A stretch of DNA of 6,173 nt from Luminiphilus sp. (GCA_024638905.1 JAHEJH010000049.1:1-6173); one strand, 5' to 3'; shown: positions 1 to 6,062, counted from the stretch's first letter. A program made the numbers and translations. The notes: a model not told the origin generated them from the letters alone.

Positions 1-127
1 TGATCGCGATGTCAGCGGTAGTGTCCGTCTCAAGGGGGGGCGCGACTGCGGCACGCTCGAGGCCATCCCACCACAATGAGGGGCTGGCCACGTGTTGAGC
101 GTTTGGATGGGGGCTAGCGGCTTCCAT
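1..127 (-). CDS. Partial FAD-dependent oxidoreductase, DAO-like (N-terminal 42 codons)
   Basis: This open frame starts at ATG (125-127) and runs off the left edge of the window. Its visible N-terminus has the pattern S-L-W-W-D-G-L (residues 17-23), then P-P-L-E-T-D (30-35), then A-D-I-A-I (38-42). That arrangement is typical of FAD-dependent oxidoreductases of the DAO type (D-amino-acid oxidase, glycine oxidase and PuuB-like), where the last stretch is the first beta strand leading into the GxGxxG dinucleotide-binding loop; the loop itself would lie just outside. The gene follows the Rieske oxygenase by 42 nt and uses the same reading frame, separated from it by the TGA and 14 codons that contain no start codon, so 127 is the first possible start. 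No strong ribosome-binding site is visible, which suggests translational coupling. Family assignment rests on a short N-terminal pattern and is inference; a shorter protein or another Rossmann-fold enzyme is possible. Confidence 0.6.
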   Translation of the reverse strand, partial: MEAASPHPNAQHVASPSLWWDGLERAAVAPPLETDTTADIAI

Positions 128-169
128 TACCGCAAGTTCAGTTGCGAGAGCGGGCCGGTGCCTCTCAGC

Positions 170-1522
170 TCAGGCATTCAATCGGCGTTCCAATTCCACA
201 TGGAAATGCCGCAGCCGCTGTTCCTGTTCGCCCCAGAGCTGTCCTTTGAAGGCCTTGCTGCGCATGCCTTCTTGCACTGACGGCAGGAACGCGGCGTCCT
301 GACTCAGTACCAGACCCAGCCCGGGGTCCTCGTCGATCAGATAATTTTCGGTCTCGGGCCGGACGCTACCGGTGACATCCGTACCCTCGGGCAGTCCCAT
401 CCACGCGGGCGGACAGTAATCGGGGTCATCCACCGGGAACATGAGTGTCATGGTGTCGTACCAAAACCGCTCGGGGTCGGTGTCGTGGGGAATGAAGCGC
501 ATCAAAAAGATGGCCTCGGGGTGGCAGCCAATTTGCACGTTGGGAAAGATGCCCGTCGCCCAGCTGTCCGAGAGTTGGCCGTCAGAAAATCGCTTGTAAC
601 CCAAACCCAGACGGTCAGAGCGCTCCCGTTTGGCTTGTTGAATCGCTGCGCGCACATCGGCGGCCGTGCCGGTAAAACCCCCGGGATCCACGCCGGCTTC
701 CTGCAACATCCACTGCAGGCCTTCGTTGACCGTAGTCTGGTCCGCCTGCCGCGGGCTGGGTTGCCCCAGCGGCACAATCATGCGGCTGGCGCCGTTGGGG
801 TAGCAGTCGTACTGCACGTTCAGGTCGCCCATCACGCCGCGGGTTTCCGGATGGATGGCGTGCAGGTGATAGCTTTCGTAAAACGCTTCTACGCCGACTT
901 TCCAGTTCGAGCCCCATTCGCTTCGTACATGGCGCACCACCCGCATCTTGTCGATCTGGTAGTTCTCAAGGTAGCCCTCCGGGAGACCAATAGACTCCTG
1001 AAGCGGAGGTGGGTTGTCGCCCAAGCTGACGAAGATCAGCCCCGCGTGCTCTTCGCAGGCTACCGGTGTGAGTCCGGGGCGGTGACAGATCACGGGGTTC
1101 TGAAAGGTTTCCTCATCGGTGATGGTGCGCAGCTCCCCGTTGTTGCGAAAACTCCAACTGTGGAAGGGACAGACAAAGACTTTCTTGTTGCCACGCTCCT
1201 CGGTAAGTAGCCGAGCACCCCGGTGTGGACACACGTTATAAAAGGCTTTTACGCCTTCCTCGGTTTGGGTGACGATGATCGATTCACTGCGGACGCGGAA
1301 TAAAAAATAGTCGCCGGGCGCCTGAAGGTCGGTGCTGACCCCGGCAATCAGCCAGCTCTCGGTCCAGATCTTATCCCACTCGCGTTGCATGTGCTCCGCG
1401 CTGAAATAGCCGTCTTTGCCGTAGATCTCGGCGCCATTATCGATGTTGGGCTGCTTGGCCTCGAGACTTTCAGCGGGGGCATTGGGATTAATGACGGCCA
1501 CGGGAATGATATTTCTGTTCAT
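170..1522 (-). CDS. Rieske non-heme iron oxygenase, alpha (catalytic) subunit
   Basis: This 450-residue protein is a normal-length aromatic-ring-hydroxylating-type oxygenase alpha subunit that inserts oxygen into an unknown substrate using electrons from a separate reductase. The N-terminal Rieske domain holds the [2Fe-2S] ligands C98-x-H100-x17-C118-x2-H121. The C-terminal catalytic domain begins near N206-W-K and has E212, E216, H219 and H224; H219 and H224 are the mononuclear iron histidines and D409 (S-Q-D-A) is the likely carboxylate ligand. The usual bridging aspartate of the D-x2-H-x4-H motif is a glutamate here (E216). The start at 1522 is preferred because GGAGAG lies 6 nt upstream; an upstream in-frame ATG at 1615 would overlap the preceding gene by 73 nt and add unlike residues. 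It follows the DUF35 gene by 20 nt. No ferredoxin, reductase or classical beta subunit is in the window. The Rieske family call is firm; the substrate is unknown. Confidence 0.95.
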   Translation of the reverse strand: MNRNIIPVAVINPNAPAESLEAKQPNIDNGAEIYGKDGYFSAEHMQREWDKIWTESWLIAGVSTDLQAPGDYFLFRVRSESIIVTQTEEGVKAFYNVCPHRGARLLTEERGNKKVFVCPFHSWSFRNNGELRTITDEETFQNPVICHRPGLTPVACEEHAGLIFVSLGDNPPPLQESIGLPEGYLENYQIDKMRVVRHVRSEWGSNWKVGVEAFYESYHLHAIHPETRGVMGDLNVQYDCYPNGASRMIVPLGQPSPRQADQTTVNEGLQWMLQEAGVDPGGFTGTAADVRAAIQQAKRERSDRLGLGYKRFSDGQLSDSWATGIFPNVQIGCHPEAIFLMRFIPHDTDPERFWYDTMTLMFPVDDPDYCPPAWMGLPEGTDVTGSVRPETENYLIDEDPGLGLVLSQDAAFLPSVQEGMRSKAFKGQLWGEQEQRLRHFHVELERRLNA

Positions 1523-1528
1523 GGTTCT

Positions 1529-1534
1529 CTCTCC
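1529..1534 (-). promoter_or_regulatory. Ribosome-binding site of the Rieske oxygenase gene
   Basis: GGAGAG on the minus strand sits 6 nt before the ATG at 1522, inside the 20-nt gap after the DUF35 stop. It decides the start against the longer in-frame ATG at 1615. Confidence 0.75.
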
Positions 1535-1542
1535 GTTAGTGC

Positions 1543-1965
1543 CTAGGGTCCAGCACCCCCGCCATCCAGTGCGGGGTGTAAACGAAATACCGGCAGTGTG
1601 ATGTCTTCTGACCACGCTGCAAAGTCCACCTTGACCGACAGCCCGACCGCTAAGGCGTCGGGGTCAGCGTCGATGATCTGGCTCATCATCCGCGGGCCTT
1701 CGGCGAGGTCGATCAGGGCGATCACATAAGGCGCTTCAAAATCGGTTGAAACACCCCGGCGGACCACCGTGTAACTAGCGATGGTGCCGGCGCCACTGGC
1801 GTCTTCCCACGCCAGCTGATCACTCTGGCAGGCATCGCAGTGGGTGCGCGGATAAAACAGGACATGACCACAGTGCTGGCAGTGCTGTAGTACCAGCTTG
1901 CCCTCCGAGCAGGCATCGTAAAAGGGCTGTTCGGTCGGCGTGGGGCGGGGTATGGGCTTAGCCAC
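1543..1965 (-). CDS. DUF35 zinc-ribbon/OB-fold protein, thiolase partner
   Basis: This 140-residue protein belongs to the DUF35 (Zn-ribbon plus OB-fold, ChsH2 C-terminal-like) family, whose members bind thiolase-fold enzymes and support acyl-CoA turnover. The N-terminus has the family hallmark F-Y-D-A-C at 15-19, followed by a rubredoxin-like zinc ribbon C29-x2-C32-x10-C43-x2-C46. The OB-fold follows, with G58-A-G-T-I-A-S-Y-T-V at 58-67 and the segment A78-P-Y-V-I-A-L-I-D-L at 78-87. GTG at 1965 is chosen as start: GGAGGA lies 6 nt upstream and the resulting N-terminus matches family length. An ATG at 2031 would extend it by 22 residues into the thiolase gene and has no support. It starts 2 nt after the thiolase stop, and the pair is very probably a functional complex. 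It is probably a non-catalytic or scaffolding partner; in actinobacterial steroid catabolism the equivalent domain is fused to a MaoC hydratase subunit, whereas here it is free-standing. Confidence 0.93.
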   Translation of the reverse strand: MAKPIPRPTPTEQPFYDACSEGKLVLQHCQHCGHVLFYPRTHCDACQSDQLAWEDASGAGTIASYTVVRRGVSTDFEAPYVIALIDLAEGPRMMSQIIDADPDALAVGLSVKVDFAAWSEDITLPVFRLHPALDGGGAGP

Positions 1966-1967
1966 GG

Positions 1968-3140
1968 TCAGTCCTCCGCGCCCAGAATGATAGTCGCGTG
2001 GCTCGACATAATGCCGCCTTGCGCATGGCACAGTGCCGTGCGCATGTTGGGCAGTTGCCGTTCACCGGCGTTACCGCGCATCTGGGTCATCGCCTCGGTG
2101 AGGCCGAACATCGCACCGGGGTTGCCGGGATGACAATAAGACAGCATGCCCCCGTGGGTATTCATAGGTTTGCCGCCGCCGGGTCGACTGATGCCGCTGG
2201 CCAGCCAGGCGCCGCCTTCACCCTTGCCGCAAAAGCCGAGATCCTCGATTTGAATGAGCAGGGCGGGGGTAAAGCAGTCATAGAGTTGCAAAAGATCGAT
2301 ATCGTCGGGTGTGAGCCCCGCCTCGGCGTAAGCGGCGCGACCCGATTGCGCCGCAGCTGACGTCGTCAGATCTTTCGCTTGGCTGATGTGTTCGTAGGCG
2401 TGCCCTTCGCCATAGCCGAGCAGGGTGACCGGCTTATGAGGCCCGTCTTTGGCCCGGTCTTTCTGGGTGATCACGACCGCCGCTCCGCCGTCGGAAACCA
2501 GCGAGCAATCCAAGACCTTGAGTGGGTCAGCGATCGCACGGGAGTTCATGACGTCCTCTACGCTGATGGGGTCGCGTTTCTGCGCCTTGGGATGCTGGCT
2601 GGCCCAGGCCCGGCAAGACACCGCGGCCTCTGCAAACTGGGCTTCGGTGGTGCCGAACTGGTCCATGTGGGCGCGGGCGATTAGTGCGTAGTAAGCGGGC
2701 ACGGTGGGCCCATAGGGTTGCTCGTAATGGGGGTGTCCGGAGCTCGACTGCACCACCATGGCCTGCTCACGGCTCATGAAGCTCCTTAGGCTATCGGCCA
2801 TCGCGACTACGATCGTGTCTGCCATGCCTGCCTGAATGGCGGCCGCCGCCATATTCAGAGCCATGAACGTAGTGCCGCCGCCCGTATTAACTGTCACACA
2901 GTGCCGTGGCTGCCAGCCAATGTACTCGGCCACCGCCTCGGCGTGGTACATGATGGGTTCGGCGAAGGCGTTGCAGGTAATGAGTCCGTCGACCTCAGCA
3001 AGGGTAAGCCCGGCATCCTTGATGGCGTCGAGGGTGACCTGCACACAGAGCTCACGGGGACTTTTATCCGGTACGATGCCCACGGCACTCTCGGCCATGC
3101 CGATCAGCGCGAACTCACCTCCCAGTCCCGAGACACTCAT
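1968..3140 (-). CDS. Thiolase-fold (SCP-x/Ltp2-like) protein, probable acyl-CoA retro-aldolase
   Basis: This 390-residue protein has the length and fold signatures of the lipid-transfer-protein/SCP-x thiolase branch. The N-terminal half contains V84-N-T-G-G-G-T at the place where true thiolases carry the nucleophilic cysteine; no cysteine is there. The C-terminal half has L286-Y-D-C-F-T, then N327-T-H-G-G with H329, then S334-Y-C-H-P with H337, and C371-H-A-Q-G-G at the usual second-cysteine position. Loss of the acyl-enzyme cysteine argues against a normal thiolytic reaction. The pattern resembles Ltp2-type aldolases that cleave beta-hydroxyacyl-CoA by retro-aldol chemistry; Y287 and Y335 have about the spacing of the two tyrosines I recall as implicated in Ltp2 catalysis, so they are candidate catalytic residues (inference). 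It begins 5 nt after the hotdog subunit stop and is followed at 2 nt by its presumed DUF35 partner. A non-catalytic acyl-CoA-binding role remains possible. Confidence 0.93.
   Translation of the reverse strand: MSVSGLGGEFALIGMAESAVGIVPDKSPRELCVQVTLDAIKDAGLTLAEVDGLITCNAFAEPIMYHAEAVAEYIGWQPRHCVTVNTGGGTTFMALNMAAAAIQAGMADTIVVAMADSLRSFMSREQAMVVQSSSGHPHYEQPYGPTVPAYYALIARAHMDQFGTTEAQFAEAAVSCRAWASQHPKAQKRDPISVEDVMNSRAIADPLKVLDCSLVSDGGAAVVITQKDRAKDGPHKPVTLLGYGEGHAYEHISQAKDLTTSAAAQSGRAAYAEAGLTPDDIDLLQLYDCFTPALLIQIEDLGFCGKGEGGAWLASGISRPGGGKPMNTHGGMLSYCHPGNPGAMFGLTEAMTQMRGNAGERQLPNMRTALCHAQGGIMSSHATIILGAED
1972..1977 (-). promoter_or_regulatory. Ribosome-binding site deciding the GTG start of the DUF35 gene
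   Basis: GGAGGA on the minus strand lies within the last two sense codons of the thiolase-fold gene, with a 6-nt spacer to the GTG at 1965. It is the strongest Shine-Dalgarno match in the operon, so a non-ATG start with efficient initiation is likely, presumably giving partner stoichiometry with the upstream gene. Confidence 0.8.
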
Positions 3141-3145
3141 GACTC

Positions 3146-3559
3146 TCAGCTCGCCGACGTTAATGTTGCAGTGATCACGCCGGGCGTGAGCACCTCATCG
3201 CGTTCGTTCTTCACAAACACCTCCAGCGCCACCTCGCCAGTCGCCTCGTCATAGGCCGTGACGGTGCCGCCTGCGGTCACGGTCTCGCCAACGTAAGCCG
3301 CAATGCGGTTGGAGTATTCAATGCCCGTGATCATGCCTGCGTCTCCCAGCCACTCATCGACCACTTGATGTAGCCAGTCGCCCATCAGTGGGCCGGCCAC
3401 GACGAGGCCGGGGTAGCCCTCGACCTCGGTGGCGTAGGGCATATCAAAGTGGATGCGGTGCCCGTTCCAGAGTGAGGCGTTGTACAGCATCTGCTGCACT
3501 TCGTCGCAGTAGTGCTGCCGCTCGGGAATCGCCATGCCGACGGTTGGCGCAGGGCTCAT
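3146..3559 (-). CDS. MaoC-like hotdog hydratase subunit (C-terminal-domain type)
   Basis: This 137-residue single hotdog-domain protein resembles the C-terminal half of HTD2/mesaconyl-CoA-hydratase-type enoyl-CoA hydratases. The diagnostic segment is W31-N-G-H-R-I-H-F-D (31-39) followed by Y42-A-T-E-V-E-G-Y-P-G-L-V-V-A-G-P-L (42-58). This corresponds to the R-hydratase 2 motif, where the canonical G-D-x-N-P-x-H is rewritten as W-N-G-H-R-I-H: the catalytic histidine position is kept (H37) while the aspartate position is asparagine (N32). The start is supported by GAGGA 7 nt upstream and by a 4-nt ATGA overlap with the preceding gene, which encodes the complementary N-terminal-type hotdog. The two should form a heteromeric hydratase that hydrates an enoyl-CoA before the aldolase step, as ChsH1-ChsH2 does in cholesterol side-chain degradation. 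It could act as a dehydratase instead; the direction cannot be read from sequence. Confidence 0.9.
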   Translation of the reverse strand: MSPAPTVGMAIPERQHYCDEVQQMLYNASLWNGHRIHFDMPYATEVEGYPGLVVAGPLMGDWLHQVVDEWLGDAGMITGIEYSNRIAAYVGETVTAGGTVTAYDEATGEVALEVFVKNERDEVLTPGVITATLTSAS

Positions 3560-4011
3560 CGCAGAATCCTCGTGGTTTTTTCGGTAACCACCAGTTCATC
3601 GTCATCGCCCCGCACCTCCATCAACACCTCGTAGAAGATGAGCGGTCCGCTGCGGCCGGCCTTTTCATAGATATTGGTCAAGGTGCGGGTTGCGGTGAGC
3701 CAATCGCCGGGTTTGATCGGCTTGTGATAGGTGATGTCGAGGCCGCCTGCCATCGCTTTCTCCAACGGGAACTTGGGTAGCAACGAATCTATAGACACGC
3801 CGTCCGGCGAGAGCTCGCTCAGCGGCACGACGTCCCAGAATAAATGCAGATGGAAGAGTGGCGGCGCGACGTCACCATCGAGATATTTCGCCTGTCGATT
3901 GTCGGTAGCGATCGCGTATTTGCGAATATCGCGCCGCGTCACGATCTCCCGTCGGGGCTCGCTCTGTTTGCCAATGTGCGACAGCACATCTTCCGAGAGC
4001 AGTGCGCTCAT
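3556..4011 (-). CDS. FAS1-type MaoC dehydratase N-terminal hotdog subunit
   Basis: This 151-residue protein looks like the MaoC_dehydrat_N (FAS1-like dehydratase, PF13452) domain. The signature is in the C-terminal half: M87-A-G-G-L-D-I-T-Y-H-K-P-I-K-P-G-D-W-L (87-105), then Y115-E-K-A-G-R-S-G-P-L (115-124), and a final strand around 140-151. The first half has V24-T-R-R-D-I-R-K-Y-A (24-33) and A49-P-P-L-F-H (49-54), typical of the acyl-binding front of this domain. Members of this half-domain type usually lack their own hydratase motif and dimerise with a catalytic hotdog partner, which here is the next gene (ATGA overlap at 3556-3559). The start at 4009-4011 overlaps the ligase stop by the same 4-nt arrangement, so production is probably translationally coupled. 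Its role is inferred to be substrate binding within the heteromeric hydratase. Confidence 0.9.
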   Translation of the reverse strand: MSALLSEDVLSHIGKQSEPRREIVTRRDIRKYAIATDNRQAKYLDGDVAPPLFHLHLFWDVVPLSELSPDGVSIDSLLPKFPLEKAMAGGLDITYHKPIKPGDWLTATRTLTNIYEKAGRSGPLIFYEVLMEVRGDDDELVVTEKTTRILR

Positions 4012-5564
4012 ACCTGACGCGTCTCACCCTGCCAGTAGGGGTCGCGCAGATCCCGTTTCAGGATCTTGCCGGTGGGGGCCTTGGGTAGTGCGTCGACGAA
4101 GTCGACCGACTTGGGTTTTTGATAGGAGGCCAGATGCTTGCTCGCCTCGGCAATAATCTCTTCCTCGGTCGCAGTCTGCCCGGGTTTCAACACGACTACA
4201 GCCTTCACCGCCTCGCCCCAGGTGTCATCGGGAACGCCAAACACGGCGGATTCCAGCACCGCAGGATGCTGGTGAATCGCTGCCTCGACCTGGGTGCTGT
4301 AAATGTTCTCGCCGCCGGAGATGATCATGTCCTTGGCGCGATCAACAATGAATACGTAGCCTTCTTCGTCCCAGGTGGCGATATCGCCAGTCCACATCCA
4401 GTCCCCGCGTATGGTCTGCTCTGTGAGATCCGGTCGGCGCCAGTACCCCAGCATGTTCGCTTCGGAGCGCACCACAATTTCGCCGGCGGTCTGACCATCT
4501 CTCGGTACGGGTTCGCCTTCAGGGTTAACGACACGGATCTCCGAAACAAAGCCTTCGCGGCCGCAGGAACCAAGCCGCTCGGGATGGTCACCGGTCACCG
4601 CCCGTTGGTGATCCTCCTGTGACAGGAAGGTCATCGTCATCCCCTCAGTCTGACCATAGCCTTGAATCATAGTGCAGGGGAAAGCCTCCAGCGCAGCTTC
4701 CACTACCGAACGTGGCATGGGGCCGCCACCATATTGAAAGTTCCGCAGGCTGCTGAGGTCGTAGTCTTCAAACCCCTCGACCGCCATCATCCAGTTAATC
4801 ATGGTGGTAATGCCCAGAAACGCCGAAACGCGTTCTTGCTGGATCACGTCCAGTGCCAATTTGGCGTCGAAGTTGATCAATACCACGGGGCAGCCGTGGG
4901 CCATGTAGTTCATAGCGAGTGCAACCGGAATGTGGAACATCTGTCCGGTGAGCATGTACACGTCGGTAGGTACGATGCGCTCTGCGATGGATTGATTCAG
5001 CATGCCCATATAGAGCGAGTGGTGAGAGTGCAGGGCGCCTTTAGACTCGCCTGTTGTGCCGCCGGTGTAGAGAATGAGCACCGGATCATCCCTGGTGACC
5101 CCTGCAGAGGCTGCGGGTTCCGCATCGCTCGCCGCAGCGATCAGTTGCTCGTAGTCGCAGTCAGCGGCAGTGGTGAAAACCAGTGTTGCGGGGGTATTCG
5201 TCGCCTTGCCAAGACTACCTGTTAGCTCGGCATACTCCTCGGAGCCAATCAGAACGGCAGGCTCGCCGTCCTCAAGAATCCGCGCCATTTCGGGCTCACT
5301 CAGCCGCCAGTTGAGCGGCTGGGCAATCAAGCCGCAGCGCGCGCAGGCATAGAACACTTCCATGTACTGGATGCAATTCTTGGAGAGGATGGCGACGCGA
5401 TCACCCTTGGTGAGCTTGAGCTCATCGCAAAAGGCATTGGCGAGCCGGCGGACGCGCTCGTCGAGGGCGCCAAAGGTCATCCGCCGGTCATTGGGGATAT
5501 CGATCAGCGCCTCGCGCTCAGGGTCGAGCAGCGCGGTCTTGGCAGGGATGCGACCGAGATTCAT
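4008..5564 (-). CDS. AMP-forming acyl-CoA synthetase (FadD-like)
   Basis: This 518-residue protein of the class I adenylate-forming family activates a carboxylic acid to its CoA thioester with ATP. All core motifs are present and intact: the phosphate-binding loop Y166-T-G-G-T-T-G-E-S-K-G (166-176), the G302-Y-G-Q-T-E-G acyl/adenylate motif (302-308), T392-G-D (392-394), the hinge D408-R-A-K-D (408-412) with S416-G-G-E-N-I-Y (416-422), and the C-terminal lysine K500 in P497-T-G-K-I-L-K-R. Length is typical of medium-chain, aromatic or steroid-acid ligases and shorter than long-chain FadD. It starts 9 nt after the NTF2-like gene; no good Shine-Dalgarno is visible before this ATG, suggesting coupling, but the N-terminal M-N-L-G-R-I-P pattern suits this family. 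It probably provides the entry reaction of the pathway. The acid used cannot be deduced; no transmembrane segment or signal is evident, so it should be cytosolic. Confidence 0.95.
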   Translation of the reverse strand: MNLGRIPAKTALLDPEREALIDIPNDRRMTFGALDERVRRLANAFCDELKLTKGDRVAILSKNCIQYMEVFYACARCGLIAQPLNWRLSEPEMARILEDGEPAVLIGSEEYAELTGSLGKATNTPATLVFTTAADCDYEQLIAAASDAEPAASAGVTRDDPVLILYTGGTTGESKGALHSHHSLYMGMLNQSIAERIVPTDVYMLTGQMFHIPVALAMNYMAHGCPVVLINFDAKLALDVIQQERVSAFLGITTMINWMMAVEGFEDYDLSSLRNFQYGGGPMPRSVVEAALEAFPCTMIQGYGQTEGMTMTFLSQEDHQRAVTGDHPERLGSCGREGFVSEIRVVNPEGEPVPRDGQTAGEIVVRSEANMLGYWRRPDLTEQTIRGDWMWTGDIATWDEEGYVFIVDRAKDMIISGGENIYSTQVEAAIHQHPAVLESAVFGVPDDTWGEAVKAVVVLKPGQTATEEEIIAEASKHLASYQKPKSVDFVDALPKAPTGKILKRDLRDPYWQGETRQV

Positions 5565-5573
5565 GGCTGAGAT

Positions 5574-5987
5574 TCAGTAGGCGCTGTCGAGATCAATGTG
5601 ACGCCGCATGATTTTCCACTCGCCATCGATTTGCCCGACCTGATCGCGGTACACCCCGGTGGTCAAGAGCTTGGTCTCGGCGTTCTCCGTCGCGAACAAG
5701 GTCAGGTAGGAGGTGACCGCCAGCGACTCTCCGGAAGCATCGAACATGACGTTGGTGATGTCATGTCGGCGCACATCGGTCTGACTCGCTTTGGCGCCTC
5801 GGTAGAGCTCCATGATGCTGTCACGACCCTCAAACGGCCCGACCATGTCGCCCCCGGCGATCTGCATGCTCATCACGGCATCGGCCGTAAAACAGGCGGC
5901 GAGATCATCGAGGTGACCCTCGTCGTAGTAATAGGCCATTCGGTTCAACAGTTCACAGATGGCGAAGCGGTCTTCGGCTGACGGCAT
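5574..5987 (-). CDS. NTF2/SnoaL-like small protein
   Basis: This 137-residue protein fits the SnoaL_4/NTF2-like cone-shaped alpha+beta barrel. Visible marks are the N-terminal helix I10-C-E-L-L-N-R-M-A-Y-Y-Y-D (10-22), G24-H-L-D-D-L (24-29), C32-F-T-A-D-A-V (32-38), F52-E-G-R-D-S-I (52-58), R73-R-H-D-I-T-N-V (73-80) and the C-terminal strand W124-K-I-M-R-R-H-I-D (124-132). The family includes small subunits of Rieske oxygenases, polyketide cyclases and ketosteroid isomerase, as well as many uncharacterised proteins. By a by-eye alignment, the ketosteroid isomerase catalytic Tyr14 and Asp38 positions are M17 and M41, so that reaction is unlikely. AGAGGA lies 8 nt before the ATG at 5987. As the first gene of the operon it may be an oxygenase small subunit for the Rieske protein encoded five genes downstream, or a dehydratase, isomerase or binding protein. 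Function is unassigned. Confidence 0.88.
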   Translation of the reverse strand: MPSAEDRFAICELLNRMAYYYDEGHLDDLAACFTADAVMSMQIAGGDMVGPFEGRDSIMELYRGAKASQTDVRRHDITNVMFDASGESLAVTSYLTLFATENAETKLLTTGVYRDQVGQIDGEWKIMRRHIDLDSAY

Positions 5988-5995
5988 GGTTAGGG

Positions 5996-6001
5996 TCCTC
6001 T
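5996..6001 (-). promoter_or_regulatory. Ribosome-binding site of the NTF2-like gene
   Basis: AGAGGA on the minus strand, with an 8-nt spacer to the ATG at 5987, supports that start for the first gene of the operon. Confidence 0.6.
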
Positions 6002-6045
6002 CGAGACAAAATCGTTATGGTTATCACTGCGCGCGGCGCACATTC

Positions 6046-6062
6046 ACTTGTTCCGAACAAGT
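6046..6062. promoter_or_regulatory. Perfect 17-bp palindrome, candidate repressor operator
   Basis: ACTTGTTCCGAACAAGT has two 8-bp arms (ACTTGTTC and GAACAAGT) around one central C, with no mismatch. Its size and symmetry suit a dimeric helix-turn-helix regulator such as a TetR-family protein. It sits 58 nt upstream of the operon's first ATG and 71 nt upstream of the divergent ATG, so one site could control both directions. The regulator is not identified; it may be the divergent gene itself. Function is inferred from position and symmetry only. Confidence 0.6.

Noticed and set aside
128..169. Terminator after the Rieske gene
   Set aside because: No stem followed by a T-run is visible on the minus strand, and the next gene starts 42 nt on, so transcription probably continues.
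485..1210. Plus-strand open frame of 241 codons opposite the Rieske gene
   Set aside because: It is antisense to a clear, motif-complete coding region, has no recognisable domain and shows composition typical of a GC-rich shadow frame.
1523..1615. N-terminal extension of the Rieske protein from ATG at 1615
   Set aside because: It would overlap the DUF35 gene by 73 nt, adds 31 residues without family likeness, and the ATG at 1522 has a good ribosome-binding site.
4662..5225. Plus-strand open frame of 187 codons opposite the acyl-CoA synthetase
   Set aside because: It lies wholly within the well-supported ligase gene on the other strand and has no domain signature or start context.
5574..5987. 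Ketosteroid isomerase call for the NTF2-like gene
   Set aside because: The positions equivalent to catalytic Tyr14 and Asp38 appear to be Met17 and Met41.
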